Positions 44,396 through 54,369 of a stretch of DNA of 64,000 nt are shown piece after piece (position 1 is the stretch's first letter; each line of letters starts with the position of its first letter). The translations under genes were made by a program, and so were the position numbers. A model generated the notes under the pieces. The model ran no database searches. It worked only from the letters and a program-made list of their open reading frames with translations, and was not told the DNA's origin. Source of the stretch: Limnoperna fortunei (taxonomy: Eukaryota; Mollusca; Bivalvia; Mytilida; Modiolidae); assembly GCA_944474755.1 (NCBI GenBank), contig OX104122.1, forward strand, positions 5,419,223 through 5,483,222. Direction: 5' to 3'.

Positions 44396-47300
44396 TCAGT
44401 TTTGTCTTAATTCAAACCCTTTAATTATGAATTTACCCAAGCTTTTTAATATAAACAAATCTTCATTGCTAGTTAACCATATAAATTTATCATCAGTGGA
44501 GAGATTAATAAAATTTGGGCACAGTGCGGAAATGTCTTTAATAAAATATCCTCTGCTCTTTATATTTTGGACATTCAATTAGAAAATTAATTTCATCTTC
44601 TACTTTATCTAATGAACAATTTAAGCACTTTCTTTCAGACCTCTCTGTTTTATTTTTATCATATCTTTTTCTTTCGATTTGAAGATCATGAGCACTAATT
44701 CTAAGTTTACATATCGTGCGTCTAATGTTAAAATTTTCAATCAAAAGGTAGGTCTCAAAACAGTAGTTTACTTTAAATTTAAAATATGTATCCAATTTAC
44801 TTTGTGAGATGGATGATCTTTTCTTGTTCCAAAAATTGATGTAACTATCACAAAGTTTCTTTTTTACATTGTTAATTAGAGTGGTATATTCAACATCATG
44901 TGACTGCATGCCTAATTTCTCTAGAATATAAACAATAGAGCTATACCAACAATCAGTGTGATTTTGATACATGGTTTTGTTACATATATATGCATCATAT
45001 AGTAGTCCCTCATTCAGTTTTTCAAGTCTAAACCAATATTTGATTAAAGTTATAACTATAGAAAAGAACAGAGGATATCTTCCAACCTCAGCCATTACAG
45101 CTAAGTTTGTGGCTTTTTTGTTTACCCCAAGAGTGAATTTTAAATATTTTATATGGGATCTGTCTAAATAATTATTCAAATAGTTCAACTGCAGAAGGAA
45201 ATCACCTTCTCTGCTACATGCAACAGTGTTGGTTTTGAACATACCAGTAACCTCACTACCATACATACTAATAGGTTTTATGGTGTGGTCATACAAATGG
45301 AGAGATGTCAAGACACTTGGATTACTTGAGGATAATGATCTTTGAAGTTTAAAAATGGCCTTAAGTGATTTTTTGTAAAGTTCTTCCTTTGCAACATTAA
45401 AAAGGCCACTGGCAGAAAAGGGTATACCAAGATATTTGTAGGTATTGACACATTCAATTTCATCTTTATTAAAAAGAAACCTTTCTTTGATATGTTTGCC
45501 ACTTTTGTTAAATAAAAGAATTTTTGTTTTACTTAAATTAACTTCCATACACCATTGTGTACAGAAATATGACAATTGATCCAATCTTGATTGAAGACCT
45601 TTTTTAGAATTTGATAAAATAACAATGTCATCTGCATACATCAGACAGTCACATCTTCTATTATTAACATTTACAGCATCTTGGCAGTTTTCAAATAGCA
45701 CTGGCAAATCATTTATAAACATTTTAAACAAATTAGGGCTCAGAGCATCACCCTGTCTGACTCCTATATTAGAGCTGAACTTTGGCGTCAGAATACTGTC
45801 AATTTTAACACAAAGCTCTGATTTTGAGTACATATCTTTCAAAATTGAATAGAATTTCCCAGATTGTTATTTTTAAGTAATTTAAATTGAATACCAGCAT
45901 GTACAACCTTATCAAATGCTTTACGGAAGTCAACAAAACATGCATAAAGTTTATCACCTTTGCAATTTGTATATTTGTCAATAATGGTTTTTAAAACAAA
46001 CATGTGGTCTGATGTCCTGCGTTTACCGCAGAATCCAATTTGTGATGGATGAATAATATTGTTTGCTTCAAGGTATTTATCCAGTCTTTTATTTAAAATA
46101 GAATTAAACACTTTTCCAATGCAAGTATTAATAGCTATGCCCCTGTAATTTTCAGGTTTCTTTGGATCGTCCGACTTGTAAATGGGACAGATGTATGCAG
46201 TGGACCATTTGGCAGGGTAATACCCTGAGGAGAATATTAGATTGAATAATTTATTAAGTATTGGAGTCAAAATACTACCTCCACATTTTAAGATTTCATT
46301 TGACAACCCATCTAGGCCAGCAGCCTTTCCTGTTTTAAGGCTTTTAATACATTGTAAAATTTCCTTATCATCAATTCTATAATCAAGTTCACAGAAGGTT
46401 TGGGTTTTCTCTAATGTACTGACCATTGAACGAATTTCTTCAAGTCTTGATGAAAACTTATCAGGGGTCTGATTCAATGAGTTAAAATACTTGTACCAAA
46501 CATTTGTATCAATGGCACATTCCGGTTTATCTGAATAAGTGTCTTCTTTTAATGATTTAACTAAAGCCCAATATTCTTTAGGGTTATTTGTCATTAGATT
46601 GTCCAATCTGTCAAGTATCTTTTGTTTAAACTCTCTTTTCTTTATTTTTCTTAGTTTATTGTATTCTCTATAGCATTTGAAATATGAACCTTTTATAATT
46701 GGACCCTGTGGAAATTTTGAGAGTAATTTACCTTTATCAATTAAAACCTTTCTTTTTTTTGTAGATCATTATCAAAAAAATTCTTATTCTTTTTCTTCCT
46801 TTTTGAAACTTTAAATGGAAGTACCTTTTTTGCTGCATTTTTAATTATAAGCTGACATTTATGAACAGCATTTTCAATGCTGGTAGGAGATGTGTTAAAA
46901 TCTGATTCTAAAAATTCATTCATATCATTTATTGTTTCTTGGCAATTCAAAGCATTAAGTAACATCCCTCCAGATGTTGAAGACCATCTATATTTACCAG
47001 GAAAAACAATATCTGAGTTCTTCGTGACATTATCTTTGGAGTAACATGCTAATATACGGAAATCTAATTTACAGTGACAGTCAGACAAAGTTGATAGAAA
47101 GTCAGATACATGGAATGAAAGAGTATTAGCGAGTAAATCTTCTGACATAATTACATAGTCAACAACACTAGACCCTGTTTGCTTAATACATGTATATTTT
47201 CCACATGAATCGCCCCACATTCTACCATTTAAAATTCTTAAATTTGTAGCTATACAAAGTTCTAATAACTGTTTACCCCTTGTATCTGTTTTTGAATCTT

Positions 47301-47905
47301 GACTTAATCTCTTATTTTGAACATCATCATTGTGATAATCATTATATAAGGGTACATGAATGTCATAAAAATCATTTTCTATATAATCAGGCTCTGATCC
47401 TGTTCTAGCATTCAGATCTCCACACAATATGATGTGACCCTTGTTAGTATATTTTATAATATCTTTTTCTATTAATTCAAGAATATCTTCGTCCGATTGA
47501 TTAGTGTAAAAAGAATTTGGTGGTATGATATAGGCCAAACATAAGAAGATATCTTTTTTCAAATTAAAAAATGAACTATCTAACTTTAGCCATTGGAAAA
47601 CTTTACTATTGTTTTGGAGTATTTTCACACCATTACTTATTTCTTTTCTGATAAAAATACCAAGACCACCATAAAATCTGCCATTTTTTTTACTTTTGTC
47701 TACATACTGGAAAATATTTATAACCATTAATATCAATATGAGTGTCATAGCCAACATGAGTTTCTGTTAATAAAATAATGTCATGTTTTGTAACCTCTTC
47801 TAAAAAAATGTTATCATTTGTTTTATCATTATTTTTTGACTTAAGGCCACCCACATTCCATACGCAAACTGATAGATCTTGTACTGACTTAATTTTCTTT
47901 TTCAT
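44396..47905 (-). pseudogene. LINE ORF2: APE-type endonuclease and reverse transcriptase, four frame changes
   Basis: The product would nick target DNA and reverse-transcribe LINE RNA on the cut end. Five collinear open segments cover it. Segment 1 (47905-47690) has WNVGGL and the catalytic-Glu motif LLTETH. Segment 2 (47757-46741) has GDLNARTG at residues 113-120, VVDYVI at 198-203 and SDCHCK at 225-230, where most endonucleases have SDH. Segment 3 (from about 46744 to 45839) has KAAGLDGLSNEIL, NYRGIAI, QIGFCGKRRTSDH and FVDFRKAFDKV (first catalytic Asp). Segment 4 (45842-44538) has GVRQGDALSP, the active-site YADD at residues 69-72 (45638-45627), YKYLGIP, and a C-terminal Cys-x2-Cys ... Cys cluster. 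Segment 5 (44578-44396) has DKFIWL and LGKFIIKGFE. Frames change near 47700, 46745, 45842 and 44550; two lie at T8 runs. Otherwise the frames are free of stops. The clade is unassigned. Confidence 0.93.
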
Positions 47906-48373
47906 TCTTCACAGTCTAACAAAATTATTCTTAAAACAATCTATTAAGTTCTACAAAGTTATCTCTGAACTTTCAACTCAGTATTATACGATGGACAGCA
48001 AATGGTAATCAAATTAGTAATTTGTTTTCTAAAAAAGATATGATAATAAGTACAAAGTTGAAGCTAAAAACATGCAAGATACCAAAAATTGTTTTCCTTT
48101 ACACATTTTTGTATATCTGATTTATATCATATGTATTTTTTATCAGAAATAATTGACTTGCCACTATGTGTTTTAGTGATCCCATAATTTAACTTTATCT
48201 TTAAAGGAAAAAAAAAGGAAAAAAAAAAAACAAAATCAAATTAATAATACTAAAAAGAAAAAAAAGAAAAAAATGAATGAATAATAACATTACAATTAAT
48301 AATGCTTGTTACTACAAGTGCAAAGAGGTACAATGTTCATTACATATGCTTAATTATAATGATTGACTAATTA
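47906..48373 (-). other. LINE inter-ORF region, A-rich on the plus strand
   Basis: This stretch lies between the ORF1 remnant and ORF2. It contains a long purine-rich low-complexity run (AAAGGAAAAAAAAAGGAAAA and similar, around 48205-48275). No ORF could be assigned. It may be part of the LINE or a later insertion. Confidence 0.45.
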
Positions 48374-48637
48374 TCACTTCCTCCAATATCCCCGGCCACG
48401 TCCTCTAAATTGAAATCTTCCTCGTCGACCTCGCTCAATAAATCTATTATCCATATATCCCTGGCTTCTTTGGGAATCATGTGTTTTCTGCATACGTTTT
48501 GGCAAATCTAATACATTGTCTATTTCATCTCGAATATTGGCTGCCATCATGTTTACGCCCTGTGCCGATAGGTGGTAACCGTCTCGACTCAGAAATCTAG
48601 TAATATGAATTGAATATGAATTCACAGTACAACTCAT
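48374..48637 (-). pseudogene. LINE ORF1 C-terminal remnant: SGNH-esterase end plus RGG tail
   Basis: The 87-residue frame contains FLSRDGYHLSAQGVNMMAAN at about residues 15-34, which resembles block V of SGNH/GDSL hydrolases (DGxHLS, with the catalytic Asp and His). The C terminus RGRRGRFQFRGRGRGYWRK is an RGG-type, likely RNA-binding, tail. Several LINE groups carry an esterase domain in ORF1, upstream of ORF2 on the same strand, which is the arrangement here. The catalytic Ser block and the rest of ORF1 are missing: a stop lies in frame just upstream of the first Met. It is therefore 5'-truncated or broken. The basis is motif recognition only. Confidence 0.62.
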
Positions 48638-48807
48638 GAGACATCAACATCTCTTAACTTACCTATCAGTATATTTTCAGGCGATATCAGCTGCATTGCA
48701 GAAAACGAAGAGAGCGTCATAAAAGGATTTGGCTCGGACCATACCTGTATGGCTCCCAGTCCTAGACCCACAGATCGGCCCCTTGGTGGCGTATTTGGGA
48801 GACCTAC

Positions 48808-49104
48808 TCTTTGGGGGGGTTTCAGGTCATAATACGGAAAGCCTGATCGCGGACCGTAGTGAATGACGAGTTTGGAGAGTGCCACTCCTTACAATATAAA
48901 GTCCCCCTTTATAGATTTCGAAAAAGAGTAGGCTCATTGTAGCCGCTACAAGAGGCTAAATTCTCCAACCCTATCCAATTGAATACTCATCGGTAGTCAA
49001 AATTGTGTTCCATAAGCCCCATTTACTCTATTTTTTCTATTGATTTCTTTGTTAACTTGTTCTCGTCCTGAATATTGCTGAAATACTGCTTACTGGACGT
49101 AAAG

Positions 49105-49172
<68 letters not shown>
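48808..49172 (+). mobile_element. Dispersed repeat with SINE-type tail and (AATC)n end
   Basis: The left part shares ordered blocks with 59548-59690: CTCTTTGG, TCAGGTCATA, GCGGACC, GTGAGTGAC/GTGAATGAC, TTGTAGCCG and AAATTCTCC. The right end reads TGAATATTGCTGAAATACTG, a few bases, GACGTAAAGTC and then the AATC run. The tail motif is the same as at 62104-62166. No open frame is needed to explain it. Confidence 0.6.
49105..49172. repeat. (AATC)17 microsatellite
   Basis: About 17 perfect AATC units form the 3' tail of the element to the left. Confidence 0.97.
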
Positions 49173-49173
<1 letters not shown>

Positions 49174-49751
49174 GGATTTAGTTCTCAATACAAGTCGATC
49201 CAGTTGCGATGTCATTTTGAATTGTTTTATGTAAATATGTTATTACTGATGGATTTGCTGCGAATTTGGAACTCAACAGGCGAGAAATGTCCCTGATATA
49301 TGAAGCAAGACGCATTTAATTCTTTTTATGCATTCGCTGAAACCAATGTTACCTGTATATTTTTACAAGTCTGATAGGAAATAATTTTTAATAATAGTAT
49401 TGAACAACACGGAAAAATATATGCTGGAGAGAATGTTTATGTCAAGTAACAATTTAAAAAAAGAAAATTGAATTATTTGCCCCTGTTATTGTTCACTGCA
49501 GCATAGCGACAACCAGACAGGGTTGTGCGGGCTGGGGTGTTCTTGGTGAGCCATGTATTTCTTTTTGAAACTCTTCAGTCTTTAAGTATTCATGCATGCA
49601 ACACAAATTAAATTTATGTTTTCATGAAAATGCAGAATTCGACAGGCGAGACCTGTTCGAGGCATTTAAAACCAGACTTATGGAATCTTTTCACTTCACA
49701 ATTAACAAAATATTATCGGTAGGACAAGGTGTGGTTGTTGGGGGGAGGGGG
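49173..49751. other. Single-copy DNA
   Basis: A plus-strand frame starting at 49596 runs into the 21-bp array, but its roughly 50 unique residues match nothing known. No gene is called. Confidence 0.5.
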
Positions 49752-50066
49752 AGTAATAAGGACAGGAATCAGAGTAATAAGGACAGGAATCAGAGTAATA
49801 AGGACAGGAATCAGAGTAATAAGGACAGGAATCAGAGTAATAAGGACAGGAATCAGAGTAATAAGGACAGGAATCAGAGTAATAAGGACAGGAATCAGAG
49901 TAATAAGGACTGGAATCAGAGTGATAAGGACAGGAATCAGAGTAATAAGGACAGGAATCAGAGTAATAAGGACAGGAATCAGAGTAATAAGGACAGGAAT
50001 CAGAGTAATAAGGACAGGAATCAGAGTAATAAGGACAGGAATCAGAGTAATAAGGACAGGAATCAG
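49752..50066. repeat. 21-bp minisatellite, exactly 15 units
   Basis: The unit is AGTAATAAGGACAGGAATCA plus G. Fifteen units show only two substitutions (ACTGG for ACAGG in unit 8, GTGAT for GTAAT in unit 9), so the array is young. Because 21 is a multiple of three it reads as the heptapeptide SNKDRNQ on the plus strand and as ITLIPVL on the minus strand. A 165-codon frame (49596-50093) is therefore probably an artefact of the period. Confidence 0.96.
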
Positions 50067-50543
50067 AGTGAGTGTGACGGGAGTATGAAATAGGGCAATG
50101 AGGAGGGAACTGGGAAAAAATATTAACATTACATTATGGTAGATTCTTGATGTTTAGGGCTATCTGCGATTGTTTTGTGATTAATTTTAAAAAATGTTCC
50201 ACATTAATCTTATTGTGTTCCGTTTCCAATGATTATAACACGAGGTTTTTTAAACAAAATACGTAAAGTTAATAGTTGATTATGGCATTTCGCAATGTTC
50301 AAAATCGTCTCATGTATCTCATGCTGGTACGGGAGCCGATATGGGAAAGGTATTTTAATCTATAAATATTAATTCTCCATGTTTACGTCCTCTTACTTTC
50401 GTGTGAATTTTACATGGACATATTAAAAATACGAAATCTCAACTACACAGGTACTGAAGTTAATTATTAACACCTATTTTTTTTATTTATTATCCTTTAT
50501 TAAACTATTGAATTTTTTCAAGAAAAACGGTGTGTAAAATAAC
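50067..50543. other. Single-copy AT-rich DNA
   Basis: No frame, RNA gene or repeat could be supported between the two arrays. Confidence 0.45.
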
Positions 50544-51380
50544 TATGTAAAAACGGGTTATTATAGGATGAACATGGAAACGCGGGTTATTATATACAGA
50601 CAAACATGTAAACACGGAATATTATATTCAGACAAACATGTAAACACGGAATAGTATATACGGACGAACGTGTAAACACGGAATATTATATACAGACAAA
50701 CATGTAAACACGGAATAATATATACGGATGAACATGTAAACACGGAATATTATATACGGACGAACATTTAAACACGGAATATTATGTAAACACGGAATAT
50801 TATATACGGACGAACATTTAAACAAGGAATATTATATACGGACGAACATGTAAACACGGAATATTATATACGGGCAAACATGTAAACACGGAATATTATA
50901 TACGGACGAACATGTAAACACGGAATATTATATACGGACGAACATGTAAACACGGAATATTATATACGGACAAACATGTAAACACGGAATATTATATACG
51001 GACGAACATGTAAACACGGAATATTATATACGGACGAACATGTAAACACGGAATATTATATACGGGCAAACATGTAAACACGGAATATTATATACGGACG
51101 AACATATAAACACGGAATATTATATACGGACGAACATGTAAACACGGAATATTATATACGGACGAACATGTAAACACGGAATATTATATAGGGACGAACA
51201 TCTAAACAGGGGATATTATATACGGACGAACATGTAAACACGGAGTATTATATACGGACGAACATGTAAACACGGAATATTATATACGGACGAATATGTA
51301 AACACGGAATATTATATATGGACGAACATATAAACACGGAATATTATATACGGACGAACATGTAAACACGGAATATTATA
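50544..51380. repeat. 32-bp satellite array, first segment (about 26 units)
   Basis: The unit reads TGTAAACACGGAATATTATA then TACGGACGAACA. Starts at 50881 and 50913 fix the period. Units near 50544-50780 are more diverged (ACAGACAAAC variants, one shortened unit at about 50780) than those in the middle. Confidence 0.95.
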
Positions 51381-51773
51381 TTGCTGTTGCTTAGGCTAGT
51401 GCTTTTGATCTTACTTTTTTAACTGTATGTTGCTTTATGCATGTGCTAGAGCTTTTGATGTTATTTATTTTATTGTACTGTCACGTCATTTTAATTTGAA
51501 TGCATGCATGTATATTATGTTTGTCTGTATTCGGTAAAAAGCTCATCAGAGCTTGTGTTGTACTGTTTTGTATGTGCCGAATTAAAATAAAGCTTTTGTA
51601 TTGTATTGTATTGTATTGTATTGTATTGTATTGTATTGCATTGTGTTGTGTTGTGTTGTATTGTATTGTATTGTATTGTATTGTATTGCATTGTGTTGTG
51701 TTGTGTTGTATTGTATTGTATTGTATTGCATTGTGTTGTGTTGTGTTGTATTGTATTGTATTGTATTGTATTG
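51381..51773 (+). mobile_element. 5'-truncated LINE 3' end inserted in the 32-bp array
   Basis: This 393-bp stretch is unrelated to the array. It ends in AATTAAAATAAAGCTTTTG, which contains a polyadenylation signal, and then a (TTGTA)n pentamer tail (51596-51773). A 3' untranslated end with a simple-repeat tail is typical of LINEs. The array resumes exactly in phase on the other side: 20 bases of the unit lie left and 12 bases right, total 32. No target-site duplication beyond TA is visible. Confidence 0.7.
51596..51773. repeat. (TTGTA)n pentanucleotide tail with internal modules
   Basis: Runs of TTGTA are broken three times by the same block TTGCA followed by three TTGTG, at 51636, 51686 and 51726. 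The block therefore was copied in units of 10 and 8 pentamers. Confidence 0.95.
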
Positions 51774-52070
51774 TACGGACGAACATGTAAACACGGAATT
51801 TTATATACGGACGAACATGTAAACACGGAATGTTATATACGGACGAACATGTAAACACGAAATATTATATACGGACGAACATGTAAATACGGAATACTAT
51901 ATACGGACGAACATTTAAACACGGAATATTATATACAGATAAACATGTAAACGCGGGATATTATATACGGACGAACATGTAAACACGGGATGTTATATAC
52001 AGACGAACATGTTAATATCGGATAATATATGCAGACGAACATGTAAACACGTGATTTTATAAACGCTCAA
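51774..52070. repeat. 32-bp satellite array, second segment (about 9 units)
   Basis: This is the same unit as the segment at 50544-51380. Units decay toward the right edge (GTTAATATCGGATAATATATG and GTGATTTTATAAACG variants). Confidence 0.93.
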
Positions 52071-52169
52071 CTCCAATCATAATTGACAATACATGCCAGT
52101 TTTTACCGGGTACTCGAGCTTTCTTTCAGTACAAACATGAAATCCTTACATTATGTCTGAATATAAGAA

Positions 52170-54213
52170 TATACAACCGTGTAAAGTTCATTAGGGTAAT
52201 ACAACCATGTGGGGTTCATTAGGGTAATACAACCGTGTGGGGTTCATTAGGGTTATACAACCGTGTGGGGTTCATTAGGGTTATATAACCGTGTGGGGTT
52301 CAGTAGGGTTATATAATCGTGTAGGGTTCATTAGGGTTATACAACCGTGTGGGGTTCATTAGGGTTATACAACCGTGTGGGGTTCATTAGGGTTATATAA
52401 CAGTGTGGGGTTCATTAAGGTAATACAACCGTGTGGTGTTCATTACAACCATGTGGGGTTCATTAGGGTTATACAACCATGTGGGGTTCATTAGGGTTAT
52501 ACAACCGTGTGGGGTTCATCAGGGGTATACAACCGTGTGGGGTTTATTAGGGTTATACAACCATGTGGGGTTCATTAGGGTTATACAACCATGTCGGGTT
52601 CATTAGGGTTATACAACCATGTGGGGTTCATTAGGTTTATACAAACATGGGAAGTTCATTAGGGTTATACAAACGTGTGGGGTTCATTAGGGTTATATAA
52701 CCGTGTGGGGTTCAATAAGGTTATATAACCGTGTGGGGTTCATTAGTGTTATATAACCGAGTGGGGTTGATTAGGGTTATATAACCGTGTGGGGTTGATT
52801 AGGGTTATATAATTGTGTGGGGTTCATTAGGTTAGTACAACAGTGTGGGGTTCATTAGGGTTATACAACCGTGTGGGGTTCATTAGGGTTATACAACCGT
52901 GTGGGGTTCATTATGGTTATACAACCGTGTGGGGTTCATTAGTGTTATACAACCGTGTGAGGTTCATTAGGGTTATAGAACCGTGTGGGGTTCATTAGGG
53001 TTATACAACCGTGTGGGGTTCATTAGGGTTATATTACCGTGTGGTGTTCATTAGGGTTGTACAACCGTGTGGGGTTCATTAGGGTTATATAACCGTGTGA
53101 TGTTCATTAGGGTTATACAACCGTTTGGGGTTCATTAGGGTTATACAACCGTGAGGGGTTCATTAGGGTTTTACAACCATGTCGGGTTCATTAGGGTTAT
53201 ACAACCATGTGGGGTTCATTAGGTTTATACAACAGTGTGGGGTTCATTAGGGTTATACAAACATTGGAAGTTCATTAGGGTTATACAAACGTGTGGGGTT
53301 CATTAGGGTTATACATCCGTGTGGGATTCATTAGGGTTATACAATCGTGTGGGGTTTCTTAGGGTTATACAACCGTGTGGGGTTCATTAGGGTTAAACAA
53401 ACGTGTGGGGTTCATTAGGGTTATACAACCGTGTGGGGTTCAATAAGGTTATATAACCGTGTGGGGTTCATTAGTGTTATATAACCGAGTGGGGTTGATT
53501 AGGGTTATATAACCGTGTGGGGTTGATTAGGGTTATATAATTGTGTGGGGTTCATTAGGTTAATACAACAGTGTGGGGTTCATTAGGGTTATACAACCGT
53601 GTGGGGTTCATTAGGGTTATACAACCGTGTGGAGTTCATTATGGTTATACAACCGTGTGGGGTTCATTAGTGTTATACAACCGTGTGAGGTTCATTAGGG
53701 TTATACAACCGTGTGGGGTTCATTAGGGTTATACAACCGTGTGGGGTTCATTAGGGTTATATAACCGTGTGGTGTTCATTAGGGTTGTACAACCGTGTGG
53801 GGTTCATTAGGGTTATATAACCGTGTGATGTTCATTAGGGTTATACAACCGTTTGGGGTTCATTAGGGTTATACAACCGTGAGGGGTTCATTAGGGTTTT
53901 ACAATCGTGTGGGGTTTATTATGGTTATACAACCGTGTGGGGTTTATTATGGTTATACAACCGTGTGGGGTTCATTAGTGTTATATAACCGTGTGGAGTT
54001 CATTAGGGTTATACAACCGTGAGGGGTTTATTAGGGTTATACAACCGTGTGGGGTTCATTAGGGTTATATAACCGTGTGGAGTTCATTAGGGTTATACAA
54101 CCGTGAGGGGTTTATTAGGGTTATACTACCGTGTGGCGTTCATTAGGGTTATACAACCGTGTGGGGTTGATTAGGGTTATACAACCGTGTGGGGTTTATT
54201 AGGGTTATATAAC
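52170..54213. repeat. 28-bp G-rich satellite array (about 73 units)
   Basis: The unit reads GGTTATACAACCGTGTGGGG then TTCATTAG. Spacing between TTCATT words (for example 52327 and 52355) is 28 bp. Each unit contains TTAGGGTTA, one and a half copies of the animal telomere hexamer, and a GGGG run on the same strand. A roughly 728-bp block (26 units) is duplicated: GGGGTTGATT at 52763 and 53491, and the TAGTACAACAG/TAATACAACAG monomer at 52831 and 53559. Confidence 0.96.
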
Positions 54214-54369
54214 AGCGAACGTTGCTACGCAGCGAACCCTTGCCATTATTTATAATTGTATTAGGATAGATTTAGTTATTTCAGCACCAACCTGTCATAG
54301 TTACTTGCCCGATTTAGACACGTGTAGTCGTTTGCTGCAGATATCGGCCAGCATAATAGTTGCATACTT

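Noticed and set aside
48634..48885. An 83-codon minus-strand frame beside LINE ORF1
   Set aside because: Its N-terminal part is the reverse of the dispersed repeat also present at 59548, so it is a repeat and not a protein gene; a link to ORF1 through a frame change could not be shown.
49596..50093. A 165-residue protein with SNKDRNQ repeats
   Set aside because: It is explained by the 21-bp minisatellite; the unique N-terminal part is unrecognisable and the opposite strand is equally open.
51481..51858. Several overlapping small frames on both strands over the pentamer tail
   Set aside because: They are low-complexity translations of (TTGTA)n, which has no stop in several frames.
52170..54213. 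True interstitial telomere array
   Set aside because: Only one and a half hexamers occur per 28-bp unit; there is no run of consecutive TTAGGG units.
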